This document shows, in pieces, positions 1-8,173 of a stretch of 41,199 nt of DNA. The stretch comes from a virus. The notes under the pieces were generated by a model, which saw only the letters and a list, made by a program, of their open reading frames with translations, did not search any database and had not been told where the DNA came from. A program made the translations under genes and the position numbers. Every line of letters begins with the position of its first letter. Positions within the stretch are counted from its first letter, which is position 1. The stretch covers positions 1 through 41,199 of the IMG/VR virus record IMGVR_UViG_3300048999_000133, one strand, 5' to 3'.

Positions 1-127
1 CCGCGGCCCAGGTCCAGGCGGCCAGTCTCGACGACCTGATTGCGGCCATGCTGCGGATGCCCGGCCAGGTGCTGTCTCTGCGGGACGCCCAGCGGGGTTA
101 CCAGCAGTCGCTGGACGACGCGACAGC
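1..127. repeat. Left copy of 127-bp terminal direct repeat
   Basis: These 127 bases are identical to the last 127 bases of the window (41073-41199). The repeat lies inside the tape measure reading frame, which continues in frame from one end to the other. An odd length of 127 is typical of a k-mer overlap left by a de Bruijn assembler, so I read this as a circular contig of 41,072 bp rather than as a biological terminal repeat. Confidence 0.95.
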
Positions 128-1763
128 GGCCCTGAAGGAGAACGGTAAGACAGCGATCAACCACGGGGCCGCTCTCCAGATCAGCACCCAGAAGGGCCGC
201 GACAACCAGGCCGCTCTGGACGCCATCGCCAAGTCGGCGAACGACGTCACGAAGACGTTGCGGGAGAACGGCGCCAGCCAGAAGACGCTGTCGTCGAACA
301 CAGTCCAGACGAGCAAGGATCTGTACGCCGCGGCCCGGCAGTTCGGGCTGAATGACAAGGCGGCCAGGGCCTACGTCAAGTCGGTGCAGGCGGTCCCGCA
401 AAAGGCCACGACAACGATCTCCAACAACGCTCCGGCGGCGAAGGCGAAAGTTGACCCGTACACCAAGGCGCTGAACCTTCTCCCGAAGACGAAGACCACC
501 GGCGTGGTCCTGACTGGGGCGAGCTCTGCCCGATCCCAGGTGCTGAACCTGTCCGGGGCGATCAACAATCTCCCGTCCCAGAAGAACGTCTACGTAAAGC
601 TCATCCAGAGCGGAAGCGTGGGCGGTATCCCAGCGTCGGTCAAGGCGCCCGGGAAAGCGACCGGCGGCCCGATCCAGGGCTACTCGCCGTCAGCCACCGC
701 CGACAACATCCCGGTGATGGCCACTGCCGGCGAGTACATGCACAACGTCGCGGCGGTTCAGTACTACGGACCAGGGTTTATGGACGCGGTCAACACCCGC
801 TCTTTCCCGAAGCCGGCTGGATACAAGGACGGCGGACTGATCCGCGGCTACGCGACCGGCGGCGCCATCGGGGGCCTGGACATCGGGACGCTGATCAGTC
901 TGCTGTTCGCGGCGCCGGGCAACCCGCTCGCCGGGTCCAACCCAGCTACCGAACTCACCGCGGCCCGCCGCGCGGCTGCGGCCCAGGTATCGGCGATGAA
1001 GGCCCTTACCCAGCAGCAAGTTGAGCGGAACCGGGCCACAGCGGAACAGGCCCGAATCCAGGCCCAGCTGGACGCTCAGCGATCGAAGACAGCAACCGAT
1101 CGCACCAACGGCGCCAGTGACGCGACGATCAAGACCGATCAGCTCCGGCAGATCGCACTGACCAAGCAGCTGAACGCGGCCAAGGCCAACACCAAGAAGC
1201 AGACGGCCGACGTCACAGCCGCGGAGAAGGCCTACGCCAAGGCAGCCGACGCCAGCAAGGCGACGTCGGACAAGTACAAGGATTCGATCGAGAAGCTCAA
1301 CCAGGTCAGGGAGCAAGCCACCGCACTGGCGCGCCAGGTGGCGGATACTCAGCTCCAGGGCACCGACGTCAGCTCGCTGGCACAGTTCGGTGCTCAGGGC
1401 CTGCTGGCCGGGAAGCAGGCGAAGGCCAAGGATCTGGCTTCGTTCGCTTCGACGCTGGAGAAGCTCCAGTCGGCCGGGCTCAGCAAGGAGTTGCTGGATC
1501 AGATCCGGTCCGGTGGGCTGGCCAACTCCAACATCGCGACGGATATCTTGTCCAGTGGGCAAGGTTATATCAAGAGCCTGAACGCCAGTGAAGGTCAGAT
1601 CCAGGCGCAAGCTGCCCGGATCGGTGCCGGCGCGGCAGCACAGTTCTACAACACCACCTACCTGACGAACCGCATCGAGATCGGCGGCGAAGTGGTGAAG
1701 GTGGTCCAACAGGTCATCAGGTCGAGCAACGCTGCGACCAAGCAGGCCGCGACACGGAGGTAA
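1..1763 (+). CDS. Tail tape measure protein, C-terminal part
   Basis: This is the continuation of the tape measure gene that starts at 39272; the codon phase is preserved across the 127-base overlap (the codon beginning at 41072 continues at position 1). The joined protein has 1,187 residues. The ATG at 48 is internal and not a start. This part has a glycine-rich stretch with GGPIQGYSP and GYATGGAIGG motifs, as is usual in the C-terminal half of actinophage tape measures, and a long Ala/Lys/Gln-rich helical region (about 966-1330) likely to form coiled coil. The protein sets tail length and is ejected ahead of the DNA. The next gene starts four bases after the stop. Confidence 0.93.
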   Translation, partial: AAQVQAASLDDLIAAMLRMPGQVLSLRDAQRGYQQSLDDATAALKENGKTAINHGAALQISTQKGRDNQAALDAIAKSANDVTKTLRENGASQKTLSSNTVQTSKDLYAAARQFGLNDKAARAYVKSVQAVPQKATTTISNNAPAAKAKVDPYTKALNLLPKTKTTGVVLTGASSARSQVLNLSGAINNLPSQKNVYVKLIQSGSVGGIPASVKAPGKATGGPIQGYSPSATADNIPVMATAGEYMHNVAAVQYYGPGFMDAVNTRSFPKPAGYKDGGLIRGYATGGAIGGLDIGTLISLLFAAPGNPLAGSNPATELTAARRAAAAQVSAMKALTQQQVERNRATAEQARIQAQLDAQRSKTATDRTNGASDATIKTDQLRQIALTKQLNAAKANTKKQTADVTAAEKAYAKAADASKATSDKYKDSIEKLNQVREQATALARQVADTQLQGTDVSSLAQFGAQGLLAGKQAKAKDLASFASTLEKLQSAGLSKELLDQIRSGGLANSNIATDILSSGQGYIKSLNASEGQIQAQAARIGAGAAAQFYNTTYLTNRIEIGGEVVKVVQQVIRSSNAATKQAATRR

Positions 1764-1767
1764 CACC

Positions 1768-2547
1768 ATGGGCCTTACCGCCACGTATGACCCGGTCCTG
1801 TCGCGGATTCGTCTCGCTGGAACGGTGCTCGGTGCCACTGGTACCAAAGTGATGGTGACCCGATCCACCAACGGCGGGCTGTCCTTCGACGTAGTACGGG
1901 GCGGGTTCGACGCCCCGTACTCCGGCGGAAGCTTCAACGTCGACGACTACGAATTCCCTGCTGGTGTTCCGATCCAGTACAAGATGGTGACGCTGGATCA
2001 CACCTACACAGCGACGATCACCCAGGATCTGGACAGTATCTGGATGAAGGTGCCCGCGGCCCCATTCCTGAATCGTAAGATCACTGTCCGGTCCGTGACC
2101 GAGATCAAGCGGGCCGCGCGGCAGCAGGTGTTTCCGATCGTCAACCGGGACAACCCGGTGATCACGTCGGACCGGCGTACGGCACCGGAGTTCGGGATGG
2201 AGATCCGGACGTTCGGGCCGGCCGAAGAGTTCGACATGGAATACCTGCTGGCGACGGCCGAGATCATCTTCATCCACTTGCCGTACGACGAAACGTGCAT
2301 GCGCGGCGGTTACTACGGTGTCGGGGACGTCACCTGGAAGGCGCCCAACTCCACGTCGGGGGACCGGATCTGGTCCCTTCCGCTGACGACCGGGGCCGCT
2401 CCGCCGCCGGACGTTGTCGGTTCGACGTACACCTGTCTGGCATTGGTCGCTGATTACGCCACCTGCTCGGCGGTGGTTGCCGGCAACGCGACATGCGCGG
2501 CGGTGCTCGAACACACAGCAGCACCGGTCACCACTGTGGTGCCCTGA
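1768..2547 (+). CDS. Minor tail protein, likely distal tail (Dit-like)
   Basis: This 259-residue protein follows the tape measure gene directly and has a strong ribosome site (ggaggtaacacc before ATG). In siphoviruses this position encodes the distal tail protein, which forms the hub at the tail tip; the assignment rests mainly on position. The N-terminus reads as beta-rich (residues 1-70 repeat short strands), as expected for a hub domain. The C-terminus is odd: three tandem ten-residue units beginning TC (Cys 223, 233 and 243) end the protein. Its stop overlaps the next start (TGATG). A Dit role is inferred; minor tail protein is the safer label. Confidence 0.7.
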   Translation: MGLTATYDPVLSRIRLAGTVLGATGTKVMVTRSTNGGLSFDVVRGGFDAPYSGGSFNVDDYEFPAGVPIQYKMVTLDHTYTATITQDLDSIWMKVPAAPFLNRKITVRSVTEIKRAARQQVFPIVNRDNPVITSDRRTAPEFGMEIRTFGPAEEFDMEYLLATAEIIFIHLPYDETCMRGGYYGVGDVTWKAPNSTSGDRIWSLPLTTGAAPPPDVVGSTYTCLALVADYATCSAVVAGNATCAAVLEHTAAPVTTVVP

Positions 2548-3704
2548 TGCGTGCAGTGGATGCGATCTTCCTTCGCACGCTGCGGGGATCGCACCGGCCA
2601 GTGTTCCGGGCCCGGGTCATCACGACGTACCAGACCGGGGTCCAGCCCGATGGCGATCTGATCGATATCGTCGACAGCAACGGGGAAGTGAGCCAGTCGT
2701 CCACCGCGGATATCCGGAGCTCGCTGACGCTGACCGTTCCCGAACCCTGGCCGAAGTCGGCGACCGATCACCTGGCGCCGTACGGCAACGAAATCTACAT
2801 CGAGCGAGGCCTTGCCTACGGCAACGGTCAAACGGTGTGGGTCGGACTCGGGTACTACCGAATCAACACCCCGCAACAAGACATCGTCCCGGACGGACCG
2901 GTCACCATCACCGGCTCCGACCGCATGGCCGGGGTGATCGACTCCAAATTCATTCGCCCACAGCAGTTCTCGCAGACGATGACGCGGCGGCAACTGAGCG
3001 AATTCCTGGTGCAGGATGCCCTGGGCCCGCAAGCAGTGGTCGAGTGGGACGATCCGGCCGTCGCTGATGCGGTGATCGGCCGCCCGCTGGTGGTCGAGCA
3101 GGACCGTTACGGAGCGCTGAAGGATCTAGCGGACTCGGTCGGGAAGAGTGTCTTCTTCGACTACCGCGGGGTATGCCTGTTCCGGACCAGGCCTGACATC
3201 ACCGGGGTGGCTTCCTGGACAGTCGATGCTGGGGGCAACGGAGTCATGGTGTCGATGTCCCGGAACCTCACCAGGGACGGAGTGTTCAATGCCGTCGTCT
3301 GCACCGGCGAAGGGGCCGACACCAATACTCCGGCGTACGCCGTGGTGGCCGACTACAGCGAGAACTCTCCGACGCGGTACGGCGGACGGTTCGGGAAGGT
3401 ACCCGACTTCTACAGCTCGCCGTTGGTGGTGACTCAGGCCCAGGCGGTGACGGCCGGGACCGAGCGGCTGAAGACCCAGTTGGGGCTGCCGTACAAAGTG
3501 GTGCTGTCGCTGGTGCCGAACCCGGCGCTCGAGCCGGAAGACATCATCGCGGTGTCGTACCCGGACCGGGCCCGGTCGCTGAGCCTCCAGACGGAGAAGC
3601 ACATCATCGACACCATTCGGCATCCGATCGGGGTAGGTGCCGGGGCGCAGTCGATCGAGACTCGGCAGCAGCCGAAGATCCTGGTAGGGGAGGTGCCGTT
3701 GTGA
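2547..3704 (+). CDS. Minor tail protein (tail tip / Tal-like position)
   Basis: A 385-residue protein. I chose the ATG at 2547 because it overlaps the preceding stop as TGATG; a longer reading frame from 2493 would run into the previous gene. Second after the tape measure is where tail-associated hub or baseplate proteins sit in siphoviruses. The N-terminus (MRAVDAIFLRTLRGSHRPVF) resembles the DUF5047 family of actinophage minor tail proteins as I remember it; this is from memory and unverified. No enzymatic motif is visible. The end overlaps the GTG start of the next gene (GTGA), so the tail tip genes are probably translationally coupled. Confidence 0.7.
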   Translation: MRAVDAIFLRTLRGSHRPVFRARVITTYQTGVQPDGDLIDIVDSNGEVSQSSTADIRSSLTLTVPEPWPKSATDHLAPYGNEIYIERGLAYGNGQTVWVGLGYYRINTPQQDIVPDGPVTITGSDRMAGVIDSKFIRPQQFSQTMTRRQLSEFLVQDALGPQAVVEWDDPAVADAVIGRPLVVEQDRYGALKDLADSVGKSVFFDYRGVCLFRTRPDITGVASWTVDAGGNGVMVSMSRNLTRDGVFNAVVCTGEGADTNTPAYAVVADYSENSPTRYGGRFGKVPDFYSSPLVVTQAQAVTAGTERLKTQLGLPYKVVLSLVPNPALEPEDIIAVSYPDRARSLSLQTEKHIIDTIRHPIGVGAGAQSIETRQQPKILVGEVPL

Positions 3705-4441
3705 CCGATCTCTACATCCCCCCGCTGTACCCGCTGATGCAAGAAGATCTTGTCCCCTTGCTGACCCAGCAACCGCCGGATAAATCGCTGGTCCGGTACC
3801 GGCAGGGGCTTGTGGTCTCCTGGAACACCAGCACCGGTGAGAACGTCGTCAATGTCGGCGGTGCTCTGCTGGAGAATCTCCCGATGCTCAACAGCAACGA
3901 CTCGGTCCGGCTCCAGGCCGGCCACGTCGTGGCGTTGCTGGCTGCCGGCTCTTCGATGCTGATCATCGGCCGCGTGGTCAAACCCGGAAGCGCCGACTAC
4001 GGGTCAGCCGCGATTGACTACGGCCAGACCGGATTCACCGTCAGCAACTTTGCTGTTGCCGGCTCTGGCGTGATGACGGTGGTCGGGTCAGCGACCCTGA
4101 CGGTTCCGGACTGGGCGGACCAGGCGCTGGTAATGGTGACCGCGTCTGGCCAGATCACCAACCCCAGCGTCTCCAACGACTTCGCCTTCTTGTCCGTCGG
4201 CGTCAACGGCGGCAGCGGCGGTGCTCCCGGTCAGCCACTGGCACCGACCGGCAACACTCTCTGGCAGGACCGGCACCCGATTTACGCATCGACGCGGAAT
4301 CTGCTGTCCGGACTGACCGCAGGAAGCAAGACACTCACGATTGAGGCCCGGTGCGCGCACAGCAACGCTGGTGCATGGGCGGCCAACGCAAATAACACGG
4401 TATTCGCGCATGCAATGGCGTTCTACCGTTCGACGGTTTAG
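3701..4441 (+). CDS. Minor tail protein
   Basis: A 246-residue protein starting at a GTG that overlaps the previous stop. The N-terminal half (about 1-100) is a compact segment with a hydrophobic stretch near residues 72-92; the C-terminal half (about 105-246) is rich in Ser, Thr, Gly, Ala and Asn and reads as a beta-sandwich such as a carbohydrate-binding or receptor-binding module. Its place in the tail tip group supports a role in host contact. I do not recognise a named family, so adhesin function is inference. Confidence 0.6.
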   Translation: MTDLYIPPLYPLMQEDLVPLLTQQPPDKSLVRYRQGLVVSWNTSTGENVVNVGGALLENLPMLNSNDSVRLQAGHVVALLAAGSSMLIIGRVVKPGSADYGSAAIDYGQTGFTVSNFAVAGSGVMTVVGSATLTVPDWADQALVMVTASGQITNPSVSNDFAFLSVGVNGGSGGAPGQPLAPTGNTLWQDRHPIYASTRNLLSGLTAGSKTLTIEARCAHSNAGAWAANANNTVFAHAMAFYRSTV

Positions 4442-4449
4442 GAGAAACC

Positions 4450-5196
4450 ATGCCGGGCGCAACTTCGAATTACGCAATTCCGTACCTTCAGGCCGGGGAC
4501 CCGCCCGCTATCCACACCAGCGAACAAGCGCTGGCCGAAGCGACCGACGCGGTACTCCTGCGGATGGACACGGTTCCGACCACCACGGTGTTCACCACCA
4601 GCGGCACCTTCGCCAAGCCGGCCGGCTGCCGGTACGTCAAGGTGCGCCTGGTGGGCGGTGGCGGTGGCGGTGGAACGGCGCCGACCACGGTATCGGCCCA
4701 GGCGTCCGCGGGCGGTGGCGGTGGCGGTGGCGGGTACGCCGAGGAGATCATCCCGGCGAGCTCGCTCACGGCCAGCACCACGGTCACGGTGGGAGTCGGC
4801 GGAGCGGCGGCTGGTGCTGGTGGCGCGTCAGCCTTCGGTGCCTTCCTGTCCGCCAGCGCTGGGGCCGCTGGAGGCCTTGGCGTGGTCGCGGGCACTGGAG
4901 CCGCATCGGCAGCCGACGGTGGCCAGGGGGGCTCAGGAACCGGCGGCAGCGTCAACATCGACGGCATGGACGGCGACGTCGGTCGGACCGGCAACGCGGA
5001 ACCCTGGCCGGCCCGCGGCGGTAACTCGGTGCTCGGCATGGGTGGCCGGGCCGGAGCTACCACCCAGGGCGGTGTCGGTGGCGCCGGGCAGGGCTTCGGC
5101 GGCGGTGGCGGTGGCGGCGCCTGTCGCCCGGCCCAGGGCGTCACGATCGGTGGCGTCGGGGCTGCTGGTGTGGTGATCGTCGAAGCGTTCTTCTAA
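4450..5196 (+). CDS. Glycine-rich minor tail protein, candidate receptor-binding protein
   Basis: A 248-residue protein with an aggaga ribosome site. Residues 1-70 form an ordinary N-terminal domain; from about residue 65 to the end the sequence is dominated by glycine runs (GGGGGGG near 66-72 and 90-97, GFGGGGGGGA near 218) separated by short hydrophobic strands ending VVIVEAFF. This layout matches glycine-rich phage tip adhesins, in which glycine-rich helices form a sandwich with variable loops for receptor binding. The runs of ggtggcggt in the DNA are explained by these codons. The receptor role is inferred from composition and location. Confidence 0.7.
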   Translation: MPGATSNYAIPYLQAGDPPAIHTSEQALAEATDAVLLRMDTVPTTTVFTTSGTFAKPAGCRYVKVRLVGGGGGGGTAPTTVSAQASAGGGGGGGGYAEEIIPASSLTASTTVTVGVGGAAAGAGGASAFGAFLSASAGAAGGLGVVAGTGAASAADGGQGGSGTGGSVNIDGMDGDVGRTGNAEPWPARGGNSVLGMGGRAGATTQGGVGGAGQGFGGGGGGGACRPAQGVTIGGVGAAGVVIVEAFF

Positions 5197-5217
5197 ACCA
5201 ACTGGGGAGGTCCGGCC

Positions 5218-5550
5218 ATGGAACTTCCCGACGCTGGGATTCTTGCCGCGGTATTCACTGGCTTAGCTACCTTGGTAGCAGCTGTCGGAGGTTTACTGAT
5301 CAAGTTCCGGCAGATGAGAAATGCACATCTGCTGCAAATGGCCCAGGTGCGGGCGGACCAGTACCTAGTCGACTACGACGAATTGGAAGACTTGCGCTGG
5401 TGGCGACGTCTAGCAATTGGAGTAGTTAACAAATTCTTGGATGACTACACCCAGCGCTCGGTAGAACCACCGGTCGACGTCCACGCGGTACTCGACTACC
5501 CGCCCCCGGATCGGCCCCGATCGAAAAGCGGAAGGCGTTTGAAGCCATGA
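5218..5550 (+). CDS. Small single-pass membrane protein
   Basis: A 110-residue protein with a good ribosome site (ggggaggtccggcc before ATG). Residues 6-30 form one hydrophobic transmembrane segment; the rest is charged (RADQYLVDYDELEDLRWWRR) and ends in a basic tail (RPRSKSGRRLKP). It sits between the tail tip genes and the collagen-like and lysis genes and overlaps the next start (ATGA). The stretch around 5310-5450 uses noticeably more A/T-ending codons than its neighbours, perhaps a more recent arrival. The function is unknown; it could be a lysis accessory or a virion-associated membrane protein. Confidence 0.7.
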   Translation: MELPDAGILAAVFTGLATLVAAVGGLLIKFRQMRNAHLLQMAQVRADQYLVDYDELEDLRWWRRLAIGVVNKFLDDYTQRSVEPPVDVHAVLDYPPPDRPRSKSGRRLKP

Positions 5551-6326
5551 CGACTCACCTGGAGACACCGCCGGAAGGGCCCCGGCCGCCAGTGGACCGA
5601 CGGGCCCCGCTGCCGCCCAGCCGCGGCATGATCAGCTGGCGCTTCCTGCTCACGATGTTGCTGGCGGCAATCTTGATAGCGGTGATCATCATCGCTCTCG
5701 GGCTGTACGCCGGTGACCGATCGGACAAGGCCAAGTCGTCGGACCAGACCCTGTCCGGACTGGCCGGCGAGGTGGCCGCTGCTTGTGCCAGCAACCCGGT
5801 CCAGGCCCGGCAGCTGTTCGGCGACGTTTGCGGGAAGGCCAAGCAGATCGATGAGCGTCCGGCCGGAGCGAAGGGTGACCCGGGCAAGCCGGGATCGGCG
5901 GGCGCAGTGGGGCCGCCCGGACCACGGGGGCCTGCAGGTGCTGTCGGCCCTCGCGGACCTGCAGGTCCGGCGGGGGTGCCGGGCCCGATCGGCAAGTCGG
6001 GAATCACCCCGCCCTGTGTCCTGACGCTGGGTGGGTGCGTCGGGAAGACGGGCCCAATAGGACCTTCTGGTCCCGCGGGGTCGAAGGGCGATACCGGTCC
6101 TGTCGGTCCGCAGGGGGATACTGGGCCTGTTGGCCCACAGGGGCAGCAAGGCGCCAAGGGTGACGACGGTCCGGTGGGACCAGCTGGACCGGTTGGTCCC
6201 GTGGGTCCGAAGGGCGATACCGGTCCGATCTGCCCGGTGGGGTACACCATCGCCGAACGGACATCGGTCAGCATCGAACATCCGGAGGGCGAAAAAGTCG
6301 CGGAGTGTCTCGCCGATACTCCCTAA
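5547..6326 (+). CDS. Collagen-like membrane-anchored protein
   Basis: A 259-residue protein. A proline-rich N-terminus (1-28) precedes a transmembrane segment at about 33-54 (LLTMLLAAILIAVIIIALGL). Residues 110-230 are mostly Gly-X-Y repeats (GPPGPRGPAG, GDTGPVGPQG), broken near 154-165 by a cysteine-containing insert (PPCVLTLGGCVG). The last 30 residues are non-repetitive and contain two cysteines. Gly-X-Y repeats form a triple-helical stalk, so a trimeric membrane-anchored stalk is the likely form. It is coupled to the preceding membrane protein by ATGA and sits just before the endolysin. Topology and role in lysis or adsorption are unknown. Confidence 0.75.
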   Translation: MTTHLETPPEGPRPPVDRRAPLPPSRGMISWRFLLTMLLAAILIAVIIIALGLYAGDRSDKAKSSDQTLSGLAGEVAAACASNPVQARQLFGDVCGKAKQIDERPAGAKGDPGKPGSAGAVGPPGPRGPAGAVGPRGPAGPAGVPGPIGKSGITPPCVLTLGGCVGKTGPIGPSGPAGSKGDTGPVGPQGDTGPVGPQGQQGAKGDDGPVGPAGPVGPVGPKGDTGPICPVGYTIAERTSVSIEHPEGEKVAECLADTP

Positions 6327-6342
6327 CGCTGGAAGGGAAATC

Positions 6343-7107
6343 ATGACGGCAATCACTTTCGAAGGGCACAAGATCGACGCCCGATCCCGAGACATGCTGG
6401 TCACGGCCAGGAAGCTCACGGGAGTGGCGCTCTACATCACCCAGGGCGGCTACAACAAGGGAGGCGTCGCCGCGTCGGCCGGCACGCACGACGGCGGCGG
6501 AGCGCTGGACATCCGGGCCATCGGGCTGACCGATGCTCAGCGCGACGAAGCCGTGGTCGCGTTGCGCGCGGTCGGATTCGCGGCATGGCTGCGGAACCCC
6601 GATGAGGGCGACTGGCCCTGGCACATCCACTGTGAAGCGCTCGACTGCCCCGATGCATCGGCCGGCGCCAAGCGCCAATGGACGGCGTACCGGAACCACC
6701 GAAACGGGCTGGCGAACAACGGTCCTGACAAGGGCCGCCCGCTGTACTCCGGTGGCAACTGGGAGTCGTTCAAAGCGGCCCACGCACAGATGTTCACCGA
6801 CCAGGACATCACGATCACCACGGCGTGTGTGACCCGGCTCGCGGTAGACAAGCTCGGCGTCTCCGACGCCTGCCTGAGCGACTGCTACCAGGTGATGAAC
6901 ATCGCCGTCTGGTTCTACCCGAAGATGGGCGAGACCACGCGGCCGGCGATGTGGAAAGCAGTTGCCGACGGCGACTGGGCGAAGGCTTCGGAGTACCTGG
7001 TCTACGCCATCAAAATCATTCAGGTCAACGGTCACCTGACCCAGGACGGTGTCTTCGGCCCGAAGACGGCTAGCTTCCTGCGAACCCGCGGATACGTGAT
7101 CCGCTGA
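6343..7107 (+). CDS. Endolysin: M15-type peptidase with C-terminal peptidoglycan-binding domain
   Basis: A 254-residue lysin; the ATG at 6343 follows a ggaaggg ribosome site. The N-terminal domain shows the M15 (VanY / D-Ala-D-Ala carboxypeptidase or L-Ala-D-Glu endopeptidase) zinc pattern: SAGTHDGGGALDI at 45-57 with ligands His49 and Asp56, a likely acid/base Glu88, and WPWHIH at 91-96 with the third ligand. The C-terminal 100 residues end in a PG_binding_1-like repeat containing DGVFGPKTASFL. The protein cuts peptide bonds in peptidoglycan at the end of infection. It has no signal peptide, so it needs the holin encoded next. Length and domain order fit actinophage lysin A. Confidence 0.9.
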   Translation: MTAITFEGHKIDARSRDMLVTARKLTGVALYITQGGYNKGGVAASAGTHDGGGALDIRAIGLTDAQRDEAVVALRAVGFAAWLRNPDEGDWPWHIHCEALDCPDASAGAKRQWTAYRNHRNGLANNGPDKGRPLYSGGNWESFKAAHAQMFTDQDITITTACVTRLAVDKLGVSDACLSDCYQVMNIAVWFYPKMGETTRPAMWKAVADGDWAKASEYLVYAIKIIQVNGHLTQDGVFGPKTASFLRTRGYVIR

Positions 7108-7717
7108 TTGGAGTTTCATCGTGTTCAGCAAAGCGTTTCTGAAGGATTTCGCGGACCGGGTACTGTCCACCTTCGTGGCGGTGTTCGTCGGAGTCGTTGC
7201 GAGTGGCAACGGCTTTGAGATGTCGATGCTGGGGGACTGGAAGTTCTGGGCCCCGATTCTCATCACCACCGCCGTGACCGTCGCCAAGGCACTGGGGCTC
7301 GGCATCGCGAACCCGAACACGGGGGCGAGCTTCGGCACCACGGTCCCCGGTGACCTGGTGGCGGCGCAGACCGACACGGGTGGCAGTCACCCGGGCGATA
7401 CCGGGCCCATCGTCGCCGGCCCCGCTGCGGCCAACATCCCGAACGGGGACCCGGTCCAGATCGTCCCGGGCGCCACTCCCTGACTCGAGAGCGGTACCGA
7501 TCCCGGACCAGATCCGGAGAGTACGAACGAAGTGGAGATGCGGCCGGACCCGACTCGGGTTCGGCCGCTTTTCTGCATTCAGCATCCGGGCGTACAGGCT
7601 CCGGATGCGGTCGGCGAACATGGCCGCTGAGTCAACCGGCAGGCCCATCCGTTGCCGACGGCACCGGTTCTTGATCCAGACAGCGATCTGGGAATCAACC
7701 TTGTACCGGGGCATCAC
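7070..7717 (-). CDS. Uncertain last gene of the leftward operon; stop codon lies inside the endolysin gene
   Basis: A GTG at 7717 overlaps the stop of the upstream gene (GTGA), as for almost every other gene in this operon. The first 60 or so codons look coding: high GC at third positions, mixed composition, and a basic helical segment (VWIKNRCRRQRMGLPVDSAA). No stop follows until 7070, so the full 215-residue frame runs through the terminator and antisense to the whole holin gene, where it becomes Arg/Gly/Val-rich like a shadow frame. Either a short gene has lost its stop or only the 5' part is meaningful. I support the start, not the end. Confidence 0.35.
   Translation of the reverse strand: MMPRYKVDSQIAVWIKNRCRRQRMGLPVDSAAMFADRIRSLYARMLNAEKRPNPSRVRPHLHFVRTLRIWSGIGTALESGSGARDDLDRVPVRDVGRSGAGDDGPGIARVTATRVGLRRHQVTGDRGAEARPRVRVRDAEPQCLGDGHGGGDENRGPELPVPQHRHLKAVATRNDSDEHRHEGGQYPVREILQKRFAEHDETPISGSRIRGFAGS
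7121..7483 (+). CDS. Putative holin
   Basis: A 120-residue protein starting at GTG 7121 (ttggag upstream), 13 bases after the endolysin stop. The N-terminus (FLKDFADRVLSTFVAVFVGVV) resembles r1t-type holins; two hydrophobic segments lie near 14-30 and 43-62, separated by a short loop. The C-terminal half is a flexible Gly/Pro/Thr/Asp-rich tail. Holins open the cytoplasmic membrane at a set time so that the endolysin reaches the wall. Membrane segments and position beside the endolysin are the evidence. It is the last rightward gene before the terminator. Confidence 0.78.
   Translation: MFSKAFLKDFADRVLSTFVAVFVGVVASGNGFEMSMLGDWKFWAPILITTAVTVAKALGLGIANPNTGASFGTTVPGDLVAAQTDTGGSHPGDTGPIVAGPAAANIPNGDPVQIVPGATP
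7540..7572 (+). terminator. Intrinsic terminator ending the tail/lysis operon
   Basis: The sequence folds as a long hairpin: left arm gcggccggacccga, right arm tcgggttcggccgc, with a single G-T wobble and a one-base loop, followed by tttt. It stops rightward transcription after the holin. The opposite strand has no T-run after the hairpin, so it is not an obvious terminator for the converging leftward operon. Confidence 0.85.
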
Positions 7718-7935
7718 AGGGCTTCGATCGCGTCGCAGTTGTTGATCTCTCCGGCAGCGATGCCGTGCGAGAGCTTGAAAATGGTCAGCAGTTCCAGGAT
7801 GTCCCGCTCCGATCCCAGTCGCTCGGTCGCGAACTCAGTCAGGTCGTTGGTGATCCGGGTTCCCGGCTCGCACTTCCAGCCCATGTCCAGACGGAAAGCT
7901 TCGATGAATCGTTCAACTGTTAACGGCTTGGACAT
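7714..7935 (-). CDS. Small protein of unknown function
   Basis: A 73-residue protein with a strong ribosome site (caggagacaaag before ATG). It is mixed, acidic and probably helical (RFIEAFRLDMGWKC, RDILELLTIFKLSHGI). Its 5' end overlaps the preceding gene by 23 bases and its stop overlaps the next GTG. I do not recognise a family. Its place near the end of the early operon suggests an accessory role. Confidence 0.7.
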   Translation of the reverse strand: MSKPLTVERFIEAFRLDMGWKCEPGTRITNDLTEFATERLGSERDILELLTIFKLSHGIAAGEINNCDAIEAL

Positions 7936-8173
7936 CTTTGTCTCCTGTCATGAAATGTTTCCAGGGCTGGTCCGGGTGGGAGATGCTCAGGCACTGATAG
8001 ACGGTCGGGGACCCGTGCACGGTGACGCTGTAGTTGCACCGGGGCAAGGCATCCCGGATCTTGCCGACGACGCATTCACAGTGGGTGTCGTCGGGAGTGA
8101 TGTAGCACTCGGGCGCGTGCGAAGCTTCCTCGGTCAGCTTCCGGACCAAGATAATCAGCCCGTCTTGGTCCAT
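7913..8173 (-). CDS. Small cysteine-containing protein of unknown function
   Basis: An 86-residue protein. The ATG at 8173 overlaps the preceding stop as TGATG. It contains CYITPDDTHCECVVGKIRDALPRC in pieces: Cys 23, 32, 34 and 46, with nearby histidines, which could bind zinc or form disulfides. No family is recognised. It overlaps the downstream gene by 23 bases, so the two are probably translated together. Confidence 0.72.
   Translation of the reverse strand: MDQDGLIILVRKLTEEASHAPECYITPDDTHCECVVGKIRDALPRCNYSVTVHGSPTVYQCLSISHPDQPWKHFMTGDKDVQAVNS

Noticed and set aside
4655-4735. GGT/GGC tandem repeats as a DNA repeat or structural element
   Set aside because: Fully explained by glycine codons of the glycine-rich tail protein.
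5870-6235. Short GGNCCN repeats resembling a repeat array
   Set aside because: They are the codons of Gly-X-Y collagen repeats; spacing follows codons and there are no spacers, so this is not a CRISPR-like array.
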